From assembly GCF_014196635.1 (NCBI RefSeq), contig NZ_JACIEB010000001.1:62001-126000 (forward strand): 64,000 nucleotides of DNA, written 5' to 3'. Shown piece by piece: positions 43,704 through 52,045 of the stretch. The DNA is from Sphingobium fontiphilum (GTDB taxonomy: Bacteria > Pseudomonadota > Alphaproteobacteria > Sphingomonadales > Sphingomonadaceae). Position 1 is the first letter of the stretch. The number at the start of each line of letters is the position of its first letter. Position numbers and translations under genes: made by a program. A model generated the notes under the pieces. That model saw nothing but the letters and a program-made list of their open reading frames with translations. It made no database searches and was not told the origin of the DNA.

Positions 43704-44630
43704 ATGGACATGAACGAACATAGCCCCATCAAGGCCGCAGGATCGCTGATCGAACGGGCGGGCAACCTTTATGATTTCAGCGCCGCGTTGAAAGGGCGCG
43801 CTGCCCCCGCTCTGGACGTGTCGGCGGACCTGCCGCCCGCGCCGCCGGTCATTCCCGAAGCGGTTGCGCCGATATCGTTCGCGCCGGCAGCGCCGGTCGC
43901 GCCCGCTTGGACGGGGCCGGCCCAGATGGTCGATCGCGCGAAGCTGGTCGAGGCGGGCTATATCCTGCCCGATGGCCCGGTAACGGCGCTGGGCGAGGAG
44001 TTCCGCCTGCTCAAGCGCGAGTTGATGGCGCGGCTGGCCGAACAGGACCGGGGTAACCGAATTCTCGTCTGTTCCGCCCATAGCGGCGAGGGCAAGACAT
44101 TCTGCGCGGTCAATCTGGCGCTCAGCCTGGCGGCAGAAAAGGAACGCGACGTGCTGCTGGTGGATGCCGATTTCGGCAAGCCCGGCATTCCCGCCGCCCT
44201 TGGCCTGCCCGACGGACCGGGCCTCATGGATGCGCTGGCTGATCGTCAAGTCGCGATCGAGGATTGCGTCATCCGAACCGACATTCCTTCATTAGCGATC
44301 CTGCCCGCCGGGCAGCGCAGCAACAACGATACCGAATATCTCTCCTCGGCGCGGACCGTCGCGCTGCTCGACCGGCTGACCATGGGCCGGCCGGAACGGA
44401 TCGTCATTTTCGATTCTCCCCCGCTGCTGGCGGCTTCACCGGCGTCGTTCCTGGCGGGCCATGTCGCCATCGCCCTGCTGGTGGTGCGGGCCGATGTGAC
44501 CGGGGAAAGCGCGCTGCGCGACGCGGCGGGAATGTTGAAGGGCGAGGCGCAGATCCAGTTGCTGCTGAACGGTGTCCAGTTTTCGTCCAGCGGCCGCCGC
44601 TTTGGCACCTATTATCAGAAGGGAAAATGA
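43704..44630 (+). CDS. XrtA-associated tyrosine autokinase
   Basis: The 308-residue BY-kinase-like ATPase has a proline-rich N-terminus. Walker A is SAHSGEGKT (K131), Walker A' is VLLVDADFGKPG and Walker B is IVIFDSPPLL. The C-terminus has a small tyrosine pair (GTYYQKGK), the usual autophosphorylation cluster in short form. It partners the chain-length protein to regulate polymer assembly. GTG 43692 and ATG 43710 are alternative starts. Confidence 0.9.
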   Translation: MDMNEHSPIKAAGSLIERAGNLYDFSAALKGRAAPALDVSADLPPAPPVIPEAVAPISFAPAAPVAPAWTGPAQMVDRAKLVEAGYILPDGPVTALGEEFRLLKRELMARLAEQDRGNRILVCSAHSGEGKTFCAVNLALSLAAEKERDVLLVDADFGKPGIPAALGLPDGPGLMDALADRQVAIEDCVIRTDIPSLAILPAGQRSNNDTEYLSSARTVALLDRLTMGRPERIVIFDSPPLLAASPASFLAGHVAIALLVVRADVTGESALRDAAGMLKGEAQIQLLLNGVQFSSSGRRFGTYYQKGK

Positions 44631-44633
44631 AGG

Positions 44634-46235
44634 ATGCGCTACAAGCCCTTCATAACTGGCGTTTCATTGAGCTTCGTTGCGTTGGCCGCGACCGCCGCAC
44701 AGGCGCAGGAAACGCGTGCCGACCGACGGCTCGACGTCACGCCCTATCTGGGTATCGACCAGGTGGTCATGGGGCCGATCAAAGGCGGCGGCGATGTGCT
44801 GACCTATACCAACCTGTCGGCTGGCCTGACGGCGGAGGTCAACAACCGCCGGGTCGAGGCGATGATCGACGTCCAGTATAATCACAGCTTCGGCTGGGGC
44901 AGCCAGGCGACGGATCAGGATGTCATCAGCGGCATTGGCCATGCGGACTTTCATGTTGCCAAGGGGCTGACCCTGTCGACCGGCGCGATGGCGACCCGGG
45001 TCCGCACCGATGGCCTGTCGGGTGCGCGGGTCGACAACAACAGCTTCAGCAGCCAGGTTTATTCGGCCTACATCGGCCCGACCTATACGACGCGGGTCGA
45101 TCAACTGGATGTCACCGGCTCCTATCGCTTCGGTTACACGCGGGTGGACGACGATGTGAGCGTATCGTTGCCGGGTGCGCCTTCGGGCGGTTCCTACGCC
45201 GATTCCTATTCCCATCTTCTGACCGGGTCGGTCGGCTTCGGGCCCGGCACCTATCTCCCTGTGGGTCTGGTCGCCAGCGGCGCTTATGCCCGCGAGGATG
45301 CGAGCCAGCTCGACCAGCGGTTCGAGGATGTCTGGGGCCGGGTGGACGCAACCCTACCGCTCACCCCGACGGTCGCGGCCGTCGGCGGCGTGGGTTATGA
45401 GGATATCCAGATCAGCCAGCGTTCGCCGTTGCTGGACGAAGACGGCGCGCCACTGATCCGCAGGGGTCGCTACGTCACTGACAAAAGTTCGCCGCGCGCT
45501 CTGGTGTACGATCAGGATGGCCTGATCTGGGACGCGGGCGTGTTGTGGCGGCCCAGCCGCCGCACCTCGCTGGAGGCGCGCGTGGGGCAGCGTTATGGCG
45601 GCATGACCTATCAGGGCAGCTTTGTCTGGCAGGGTCGTGACAAATCCTTCGCGCTGGTCGTGTTCGACGGCATCGACAGCTTCGGTCGCGTGGTGAACGC
45701 CAATGTCGCCGCGCTTTCGGGTTCGTCGCTCAATGTCGTGCGCAACCCCTTCACCGGCGACCTTACCGGCTGCGCCTTCTCCACCACCGGCGGCGGGCAG
45801 TGCTTCAACGATGCGCTCGCCGGGATCAGCGACGCCAATTTCCGCTATCGCGGCGTTGCGATGCAATATTCGGCGCGGCGCGGGCCGTGGGGCTGGGGCC
45901 TGGGCGCTGGCTATTCGCAGCGCAAGTTCATCACGCCCAGCGGCGATGTCGTCTACATCACCGGATCGCGCGACGAAAACTGGTATGGCAACGGATCGGT
46001 CACCTATACGATCAACGACAGCTCCAGCATCGAAAGCGTGGGCTATATCAACTATTTCGATGCGAGCGGCGGTCGGCCGGACGTGTTGAACTGGGGCGGC
46101 TTCACCAGCTATTTCCGGGGCATCACACGACGGCTGTCGGCATCGGCGTCGCTGGGCGTGGACAGCGCCAAGGCCGACGATATCGACACCATCATCAGCG
46201 CCATGGGCCAGGTCGGCCTGCGTTACAGCTTCTGA
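44634..46235 (+). CDS. XrtA-associated outer-membrane beta-barrel protein
   Basis: The 533-residue protein has a signal peptide (ALAATAAQA, cleavage near residue 24). The mature part is made of alternating amphipathic strands ending in VGLRYSF, the aromatic C-terminal signature of barrel proteins. Position and pattern match the PEP-CTERM/XrtA-associated outer-membrane family (TIGR03016). It may serve as the exopolysaccharide outer-membrane channel partner, which is an inference. Its start follows the kinase stop by three bases. Confidence 0.82.
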   Translation: MRYKPFITGVSLSFVALAATAAQAQETRADRRLDVTPYLGIDQVVMGPIKGGGDVLTYTNLSAGLTAEVNNRRVEAMIDVQYNHSFGWGSQATDQDVISGIGHADFHVAKGLTLSTGAMATRVRTDGLSGARVDNNSFSSQVYSAYIGPTYTTRVDQLDVTGSYRFGYTRVDDDVSVSLPGAPSGGSYADSYSHLLTGSVGFGPGTYLPVGLVASGAYAREDASQLDQRFEDVWGRVDATLPLTPTVAAVGGVGYEDIQISQRSPLLDEDGAPLIRRGRYVTDKSSPRALVYDQDGLIWDAGVLWRPSRRTSLEARVGQRYGGMTYQGSFVWQGRDKSFALVVFDGIDSFGRVVNANVAALSGSSLNVVRNPFTGDLTGCAFSTTGGGQCFNDALAGISDANFRYRGVAMQYSARRGPWGWGLGAGYSQRKFITPSGDVVYITGSRDENWYGNGSVTYTINDSSSIESVGYINYFDASGGRPDVLNWGGFTSYFRGITRRLSASASLGVDSAKADDIDTIISAMGQVGLRYSF

Positions 46236-46255
46236 CCGGGGCGGAGGGAACAGCG

Positions 46256-47734
46256 ATGTACGATCAGTTCTACGGATTACAGGGACGGCCTTTTCAGCTG
46301 ACCCCCGACCCGCATTTCTATTTTGAAAGCGCGACGCACCGCAAGGCGCTGTCCTATCTCGGCTACGGGCTGGCGCAGGGTGAAGGCTTCATCGTCATCA
46401 CCGGCGACATTGGCGCGGGCAAGACGACGCTGGTCGCCCATCTGATGGCGACGGTCGATCCTTCGCGGCTGACGGCGGTCAAGATCGTGTCGACGCAGGT
46501 CGGCGGCGACGACATGCTGCGCCTTGCCGCGCAGAGTTTTGGCCTGGCCAGCGATGGTGTTGAAAAGGCGCAGTTGCTCCAGCGCATCGAAGCCTTCCTT
46601 CATGGACAGGCGCGGGCCGGGCGGCGCACGCTGCTGATCGTCGACGAGGCGCAGAACCTGCCCGTGTCCGCGATCGAGGAATTGCGGATGCTGAGCAATT
46701 TCCAGCTGGGCGGCCAATCGCTGCTCCAGATCTTTCTGCTGGGCCAGCCGGAGTTTCGCGATCTGCTGAAATCGCCGCAGCTTGAGCAGCTCCGTCAGCG
46801 CGTCATTGCTACCCATCATCTGGAACCGATGATGGCGGGCGAGGTCGAACCCTATATCATCCATCGCCTGTCGGTGGCCGGATGGCAGGGCGATCCCGCC
46901 ATCACGCAACAGGCCTTTGCCGCCATCTATGCGGCGACCGCAGGCGTGCCGCGCCGCGTCAACGCGCTGGCCAGCCGCGTGCTGTTGATGGGCGCCATCG
47001 AACAATTGCACAGTATCGACGTCGATGTCGTGAACGCCGTCGTCGCCGACATGGTCGTCGACACCGATGTATTGCCTGAGCCGGTCGCGCCTTCATCGCT
47101 CGACGAAGCGGTCGAGCCGGTGTTCGCGCCCTTGCAGGAAGAGGCCGGGATTCAACAGGCCGATGAGCTCGAAGCGAGCCAGGAATGGCCTATGCCGCCC
47201 ATCGCGCAGGACCACGCGGAAGCCGTCGAGCCCGCGTCAGCGGTCAAACCCGAAATCGCCGTTGCGCCGGTTGCACCCTTCGCCGGTCCCGTCCCCAGCT
47301 TTGCCGCGCCATCCCCAGTGGCCGTTCATCAGCCGGATGCCGTCGCCCATGATGAGGACAAGGAGCCGGCCGAGGATGAGGTGCTGATCCTCGACGGCGA
47401 CGAGGACGCCTGGCAGATTGACGAGGGTCCGGTTGCAGAGGTTGCGCCCTTTACCCACGCCCCGGTCGAGGACCGCGAAGCGCGCGACGAAATCGCCGAA
47501 CTGCGCGCCGAGGTTGTCGGCTTGCGCGCCGCGATCGCGCAACTGAGCGTGCAACCCGCGCGCGAGGTGGTCGATCCGCAGGCGCTGCGCGATTGCCTGA
47601 CGATTATCGACCAGCGCCTGAACACGCTGGAGCAGAGCGCGCAGGAACAGGAAAACGCCTTGCGCAAGGTGCTGGGCATGTTGATCGACTGGGTGGAGCG
47701 CGAAGACCGCATGACGGGCAGCGCCGCCGCCTGA
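46256..47734 (+). CDS. XrtA-associated ATPase with a long C-terminal tail
   Basis: The 492-residue protein has an ExeA-like AAA domain beginning MYDQFYGLQGRPFQLTPDPHFYF. Walker A is GDIGAGKTTL (K56) and Walker B is TLLIVDEAQNL. Family members (TIGR03015) are usually near 350 residues. Here an acidic, proline-rich tail (about 280-400) and a predicted coiled coil (about 410-480, RDEIAELRAEVVGLRAAIAQL) add over 150 residues. It probably energises assembly of the export machinery. Start 46256 has GGAGGG upstream. Confidence 0.9.
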   Translation: MYDQFYGLQGRPFQLTPDPHFYFESATHRKALSYLGYGLAQGEGFIVITGDIGAGKTTLVAHLMATVDPSRLTAVKIVSTQVGGDDMLRLAAQSFGLASDGVEKAQLLQRIEAFLHGQARAGRRTLLIVDEAQNLPVSAIEELRMLSNFQLGGQSLLQIFLLGQPEFRDLLKSPQLEQLRQRVIATHHLEPMMAGEVEPYIIHRLSVAGWQGDPAITQQAFAAIYAATAGVPRRVNALASRVLLMGAIEQLHSIDVDVVNAVVADMVVDTDVLPEPVAPSSLDEAVEPVFAPLQEEAGIQQADELEASQEWPMPPIAQDHAEAVEPASAVKPEIAVAPVAPFAGPVPSFAAPSPVAVHQPDAVAHDEDKEPAEDEVLILDGDEDAWQIDEGPVAEVAPFTHAPVEDREARDEIAELRAEVVGLRAAIAQLSVQPAREVVDPQALRDCLTIIDQRLNTLEQSAQEQENALRKVLGMLIDWVEREDRMTGSAAA

Positions 47735-47792
47735 GCAGCGCATTCGCGCACCGCTTGTCCAGCCGACCCCAAAGGGTCAGAAATGGGAAGAG

Positions 47793-48638
47793 ATGCTGAA
47801 CGCCCTGTCCGTCGACGTTGAAGACTGGTTCCAGGTCGGCGCCTTTGAGCGCACGATCACCCGAGGGGAGTGGGATGGTCTGGAGCACCGCGTCGAGCGC
47901 AACACCGATGCGGTGCTGGCGCTGTTCGATGATGCCGGGGTCAAGGGCACGTTCTTCACCCTGGGCTGGGTGGCCGAACGCTATCCCGCATTGATGCGGC
48001 GCATTGTCGCGGCGGGCCATGAACTGGCCAGCCATGGATATGACCATGCCCGCGTTTTCACCTTCACGCCCGAGGAATTTCGCGCCGACCTGCGCCGGTC
48101 GCGCGGCTTGCTGGAGGATGCAGGCGGCGTCGCCGTCACCGGCTATCGCGCCCCCAGCTTTTCGATCGACCCGCGCGCGCCCTGGGCGCACCGGGTGCTG
48201 GCGGAGGAGGGTTATCGCTATTCCAGCAGCGTCGCGCCGGTGCGGCACGACCATTATGGCTGGCCGGATTCGCCGCGCTTCGCCTGGCGGCCCTTGCCCG
48301 ATTCGCCATTGCTCGAACTGCCGGTGACGACGGCGCTCTGGCATGGGCGCACGCTGGCGGCTGGGGGCGGGGGCTTTTTCCGCCTGTTGCCATACGGCTT
48401 TTCCCGCTGGGCGATCAGGCAGGTGAATGGCGAGGCGGGGCGACCCGCCATCATTTATTTCCATCCCTGGGAAATCGACCCGGATCAGCCGCGCGTCGCG
48501 GGCGCGCCGTTGCGTTCGCGCGTGCGCCATTACACCAACCTGAAAGCCATGGCGCCCAAGCTGCGGCGGCTGGCCAGTGACTTTCGTTGGACGCGGGTCG
48601 ATGCGCTGGTCGATGGTGAAGCGGGGCGGGTCACATGA
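47793..48638 (+). CDS. XrtA-associated polysaccharide deacetylase
   Basis: This is a NodB-like carbohydrate esterase (281 residues; TIGR03006). The metal-binding and catalytic motifs are visible: SVDVEDWFQ (catalytic/metal aspartates), GTFFTLGWVAERYP, and ELASHGYDHARV (metal histidines). The C-terminal part carries IIYFHPWEIDPDQP. It removes acetyl groups from sugars of the exopolysaccharide. It lacks an obvious signal peptide, as in related locus proteins. It overlaps the next gene by four bases. Confidence 0.93.
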   Translation: MLNALSVDVEDWFQVGAFERTITRGEWDGLEHRVERNTDAVLALFDDAGVKGTFFTLGWVAERYPALMRRIVAAGHELASHGYDHARVFTFTPEEFRADLRRSRGLLEDAGGVAVTGYRAPSFSIDPRAPWAHRVLAEEGYRYSSSVAPVRHDHYGWPDSPRFAWRPLPDSPLLELPVTTALWHGRTLAAGGGGFFRLLPYGFSRWAIRQVNGEAGRPAIIYFHPWEIDPDQPRVAGAPLRSRVRHYTNLKAMAPKLRRLASDFRWTRVDALVDGEAGRVT

Positions 48639-49699
48639 TGGCGGGCAATCGCGCCGATCTGGCCATCGTCGCGATGGATCTGTCGGAGGAGGCGCAGGCG
48701 CGCGGTTGGGATGCTTTCGTGATGGCGCATCCGCGCGGCACGCCCTTTCATCGCACTGCCTGGCTGACCGGCGTGGCGGTCGCCACCGCCAATCCTTGCC
48801 ATGCGCTGGCGGCGGTCGGGCCTTCGGGCCGCATCGTCGGCCTGCTGCCGTTGCATCATGTGCAAAGCCGGATTTTCGGGCAGGCGCTGGTGTCGTCGGC
48901 TTTCGCCGTGGATGGCGGCATATTGGCCGATGATCCGGCTGTCATCGCCATGCTGGCCCATGCGGCGCAGGATCTGGCCCGCGACAAAGGCGACTTGCCT
49001 GTGGAACTCCATGGCGGACCCGGTCCCGAAGGGTGGGAGGGTTATAGCGAGCATGTGACTTTCGCGCGGCCTCTGGCGGCTGACGACGAGGCGGAACTCA
49101 AGGCCGTGCCGCGCAAGCATCGAGCGGAACTGCGCAAGGCTCTGGCGAACGACGCGCTGCATATCCGCATCGGTCGGGACGAAAGGCTGATCCGCGACCA
49201 TTATCGCGTCTATTCGGAAAGCGTCCGCAATCTGGGCACGCCGGTTTTCCCCGTGCGCCTGCTGCGCGAGATTTTGGACCGGTTCGGCGAGGATGCCGAT
49301 ATCATCGTCGTCTACGAGCGTGAGCGGCCGGTTTCGGCGGTGCTCAGCCTTTATCATGGCGGCGCGGTCATGCCCTATTGGGGCGGCGGCATCCATGATG
49401 CGCGTCGCTTGCGGTCGAACGAACTGGTCTATTATCGCCTGATGGGCCATGCGCGCGCGCGCGGCATGACGATGTTCGATTTCGGCCGGTCGAAGCTGGG
49501 CAGTGGCCAGGCGTCTTGGAAGAAGAGTTTCGGCTTCGAACCGCAGCCATTGCTGTATCATACATGGAACGCGGCCGGACGGGCGCGGGATATCGACCCG
49601 CGCAGCGCCAAATATCAGCGCCGGATCGACTTGTGGAAAAAACTGCCTCTGCCGGTCGCCAATCTGATCGGACCCTGGATTTCGCGGGGGCTGGGATGA
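48635..49699 (+). CDS. FemAB family XrtA-associated protein, copy 1
   Basis: The 354-residue protein has paired GNAT-like lobes of the FemAB family, which transfer amino-acyl groups to envelope polymers. Matching blocks include FAVDGGILADDP, LKAVPRKHRAELRKAL, TPVFPVRLLREILDRFG, MTMFDFGRSKLGSG and LPLPVANLIGPWISRGLG. It is clearly homologous to the next gene, so the pair arose by tandem duplication. It is translationally coupled to the deacetylase (ATGA). Confidence 0.92.
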   Translation: MMAGNRADLAIVAMDLSEEAQARGWDAFVMAHPRGTPFHRTAWLTGVAVATANPCHALAAVGPSGRIVGLLPLHHVQSRIFGQALVSSAFAVDGGILADDPAVIAMLAHAAQDLARDKGDLPVELHGGPGPEGWEGYSEHVTFARPLAADDEAELKAVPRKHRAELRKALANDALHIRIGRDERLIRDHYRVYSESVRNLGTPVFPVRLLREILDRFGEDADIIVVYERERPVSAVLSLYHGGAVMPYWGGGIHDARRLRSNELVYYRLMGHARARGMTMFDFGRSKLGSGQASWKKSFGFEPQPLLYHTWNAAGRARDIDPRSAKYQRRIDLWKKLPLPVANLIGPWISRGLG

Positions 49700-49751
49700 A
49701 CCGGATATTCAGCATCGCGGGCTATGATGGCGGCGCTAACAAGGAAATGAT

Positions 49752-50825
49752 GTGGCGATGAGCGCTATGGTCGATTTGAGCCTGATTGTGGAGGAAGCGC
49801 CACTGCGCGACGCCGCCATGGCCGCGCGGCTGGACGCTTGGGTGTGCGAGCATCCCGATTCCACGCCCTTCCACCGGCCCGCCTGGATACAGGCGGTCCA
49901 GTCCGGGACCGGGCAGCGCGCGATCATGCTGGTGGCGACCCGCCCGTCTGGCGAGATCGAGGGCCTGTTGCCATTGACCTTCATCAAGTCGCCGCTGTTC
50001 GGCAAGGCGCTGGTGTCGTCGGGCTTCGCCGTCGATGGCGGTATTTTGGCGACCCATCGCAAGGCGCCCGCCTTGCTGGCCGATGCGGCATGGACTCTGG
50101 CGGAAAAACTGGGCGCATCGACCGTCGAGCTGCGCGGGGGCGGAGCGCCCGCCGACTGGACGGTGAAGGCCGACACCTATCTGGGCTTTGCCCGCGCGCT
50201 GGCCGCCGATGACGAGGCGGAATTGAAGGCCGTGCCCAAGCGGCACCGGGCCGAAATTCGCAAGGGGCTGGAAAAAGGGCTGGATTTCGAAGTCGGCCGC
50301 GACAAGCGCCTGCGCGACATTCATTACCGGCTTTATGCGATGAGCGTCCATCATCTGGGCACGCCGGTCTTCCCGCGCGCTCTGTTCGAGGCGGTCCTGG
50401 ACCGGTTCGGCCCGGATGCCGACATCGGCATGGTGTCGAAGGATGGCGTGCCGTTGTCGGCTGTCATCAGCCTTTATCATCGCGGAGCCTGCATGCCCTA
50501 TTGGCACGGGGCGGGGGAAGCCGCGCGGGCCATGCGGTCGAACGAGGTGCTCTATTTCCGAATGATGCGCGAAGCACGCGAGCGGGGCTGCACGATGTTC
50601 GATTTCGGCCGGTCGAAGGCGGGCACTGGACCCGCCGCCTGGAAGAAAAGCTGGGGTTTTGAGGGCGAGCCGCTGAATTACGCCGTGCGCACCGCGCCCG
50701 GCCAGGCGACCCGTGATGTCAATCCGCTGTCGCCGCAATATCGGCGCAAGGTGGAGCTGTGGAAGAAACTGCCGCTGTCGATCGCCAACATCATTGGCCC
50801 TCATATTGCGCGGGGGCTGGGGTGA
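49752..50825 (+). CDS. FemAB family XrtA-associated protein, copy 2
   Basis: The 357-residue paralogue of the preceding gene shares FAVDGGILAT, DDEAELKAVPKRHRAEIRKGL, TPVFPRALFEAVLDRFG, TMFDFGRSKAGTGPAAWKKSWGFE and the end LPLSIANIIGPHIARGLG. The 52-base gap and divergence suggest an old duplication kept for a distinct acceptor or donor. GTG 49752 follows AAGGAAA; ATG 49758 is also possible. Its stop overlaps the glycosyltransferase GTG. Confidence 0.92.
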   Translation: MAMSAMVDLSLIVEEAPLRDAAMAARLDAWVCEHPDSTPFHRPAWIQAVQSGTGQRAIMLVATRPSGEIEGLLPLTFIKSPLFGKALVSSGFAVDGGILATHRKAPALLADAAWTLAEKLGASTVELRGGGAPADWTVKADTYLGFARALAADDEAELKAVPKRHRAEIRKGLEKGLDFEVGRDKRLRDIHYRLYAMSVHHLGTPVFPRALFEAVLDRFGPDADIGMVSKDGVPLSAVISLYHRGACMPYWHGAGEAARAMRSNEVLYFRMMREARERGCTMFDFGRSKAGTGPAAWKKSWGFEGEPLNYAVRTAPGQATRDVNPLSPQYRRKVELWKKLPLSIANIIGPHIARGLG

Positions 50826-52045
50826 GCGGGGAAATCCTCTTCCTCTGCCATCGCATCCCCTTTCCGCCCGATCGCGGGGACAAGATCCGCTCCTGTCATC
50901 TGCTGAAGGCGCTGGCGCAAATCGCGCCGGTCCATGTCGGTTGTTTCGCCGACGATGATCGCGACATGGGCTTTGCGCCCGATATGGCGGCGCTTACCGC
51001 CAGCCATTGCGTGTTGCGGCGTGATCGGTCGCGGGCTGTGGCGGGGTTGAAGGGGCTGGCGACCGGGCAATCGCTGCTCGTCACGCTGTTTGACCATCCC
51101 GGCCTGCACCGCTGGGTCGCGCGGATATTGCGAGAGCGCCCGATCCGCGCTGTGGTCGCCTATTCGGCGCAGATGGCGCATTTCGTGCCCCTGTTGCAGC
51201 CCGGCACCCGCTTTCTGATGGATTTCGTCGATTTCGATTCGGCCAAATATGCCGCCTATGGCGCGCAGGGCAGCGGTCCCATGGCTTGGATCAACCGGCG
51301 CGAAGGGCGGATGTTATTCGATTTCGAACGGGCCGTGGCGGCGCGCGCGGACCTGTGCACCTTTGTCAGCGAAGCCGAAGCCGCGCTGTTTCGCGACGCC
51401 ATCGGGCCGGGCGTGGGGCGTATTGGCGCCATGGAAAATGGCGTCGACCTGGATTATTTCGATCCTGCCGCCGCCTTTCCCTCGGTCGAACGCGGGCAAG
51501 GGCCGCTGATCGCCTTCACCGGCCAGATGGACTATCGCCCTAATGTCGAGGCGGTGGAGAGTTTCGCGCGGGTCGCCATGCCCGCCATCCGCGCGGTGCA
51601 TCCCGACGCCCGTTTCGCTATTGTCGGGCGCAATCCGACGCCCGCCGTAAAGGGGTTGGCGCAGCAGCCGGGAATAGTCGTGACTGGCGGCGTGCCCGAC
51701 GTGCGCGGCTGGCTGGCGGCGGCGGATGTGGTCGTCGCGCCGCTGCGGATTGCGCGCGGCATCCAGAACAAGGTGCTGGAGGCGATGGCGATGGCGCGAC
51801 CGGTGGTCGCTTCGCCGCATGCGGCAGAGGGCATTGATGCGGCGAACGGCCGCGAGTTCATCATCGCGCCCGATCCGGCGGCGGAGTCTGACGCGGTGCT
51901 GGCGCTGCTCGCTGATCCCGCGCGGGCGGCATCCATCGGCGCGGCGGCGCGGGCGCGGATGATAGCGCGCTATCGCTGGGACGCGACGCTGGCCGGGTTG
52001 CCCGCCATGATCGGTTGGGACGACGCGGCGCAGGCGGCGGCGTGA
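50822..52045 (+). CDS. XrtA-associated glycosyltransferase (TIGR03087 type)
   Basis: The 407-residue GT-B enzyme starts ILFLCHRIPFPPDRGDKIRS, the family signature. The C-terminal lobe contains IAFTGQMDYRPNVEAV, FAIVGRNPTPAV, VAPLRIARGIQNKVLEAMAMARPVVAS, where a nucleotide-sugar-binding glutamate is expected. It adds a sugar during exopolysaccharide assembly in the cytoplasm. GTG 50822 overlaps the femAB stop by four bases and its stop overlaps the xrtA start, so the genes are coupled. Confidence 0.92.
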   Translation: MSGEILFLCHRIPFPPDRGDKIRSCHLLKALAQIAPVHVGCFADDDRDMGFAPDMAALTASHCVLRRDRSRAVAGLKGLATGQSLLVTLFDHPGLHRWVARILRERPIRAVVAYSAQMAHFVPLLQPGTRFLMDFVDFDSAKYAAYGAQGSGPMAWINRREGRMLFDFERAVAARADLCTFVSEAEAALFRDAIGPGVGRIGAMENGVDLDYFDPAAAFPSVERGQGPLIAFTGQMDYRPNVEAVESFARVAMPAIRAVHPDARFAIVGRNPTPAVKGLAQQPGIVVTGGVPDVRGWLAAADVVVAPLRIARGIQNKVLEAMAMARPVVASPHAAEGIDAANGREFIIAPDPAAESDAVLALLADPARAASIGAAARARMIARYRWDATLAGLPAMIGWDDAAQAAA

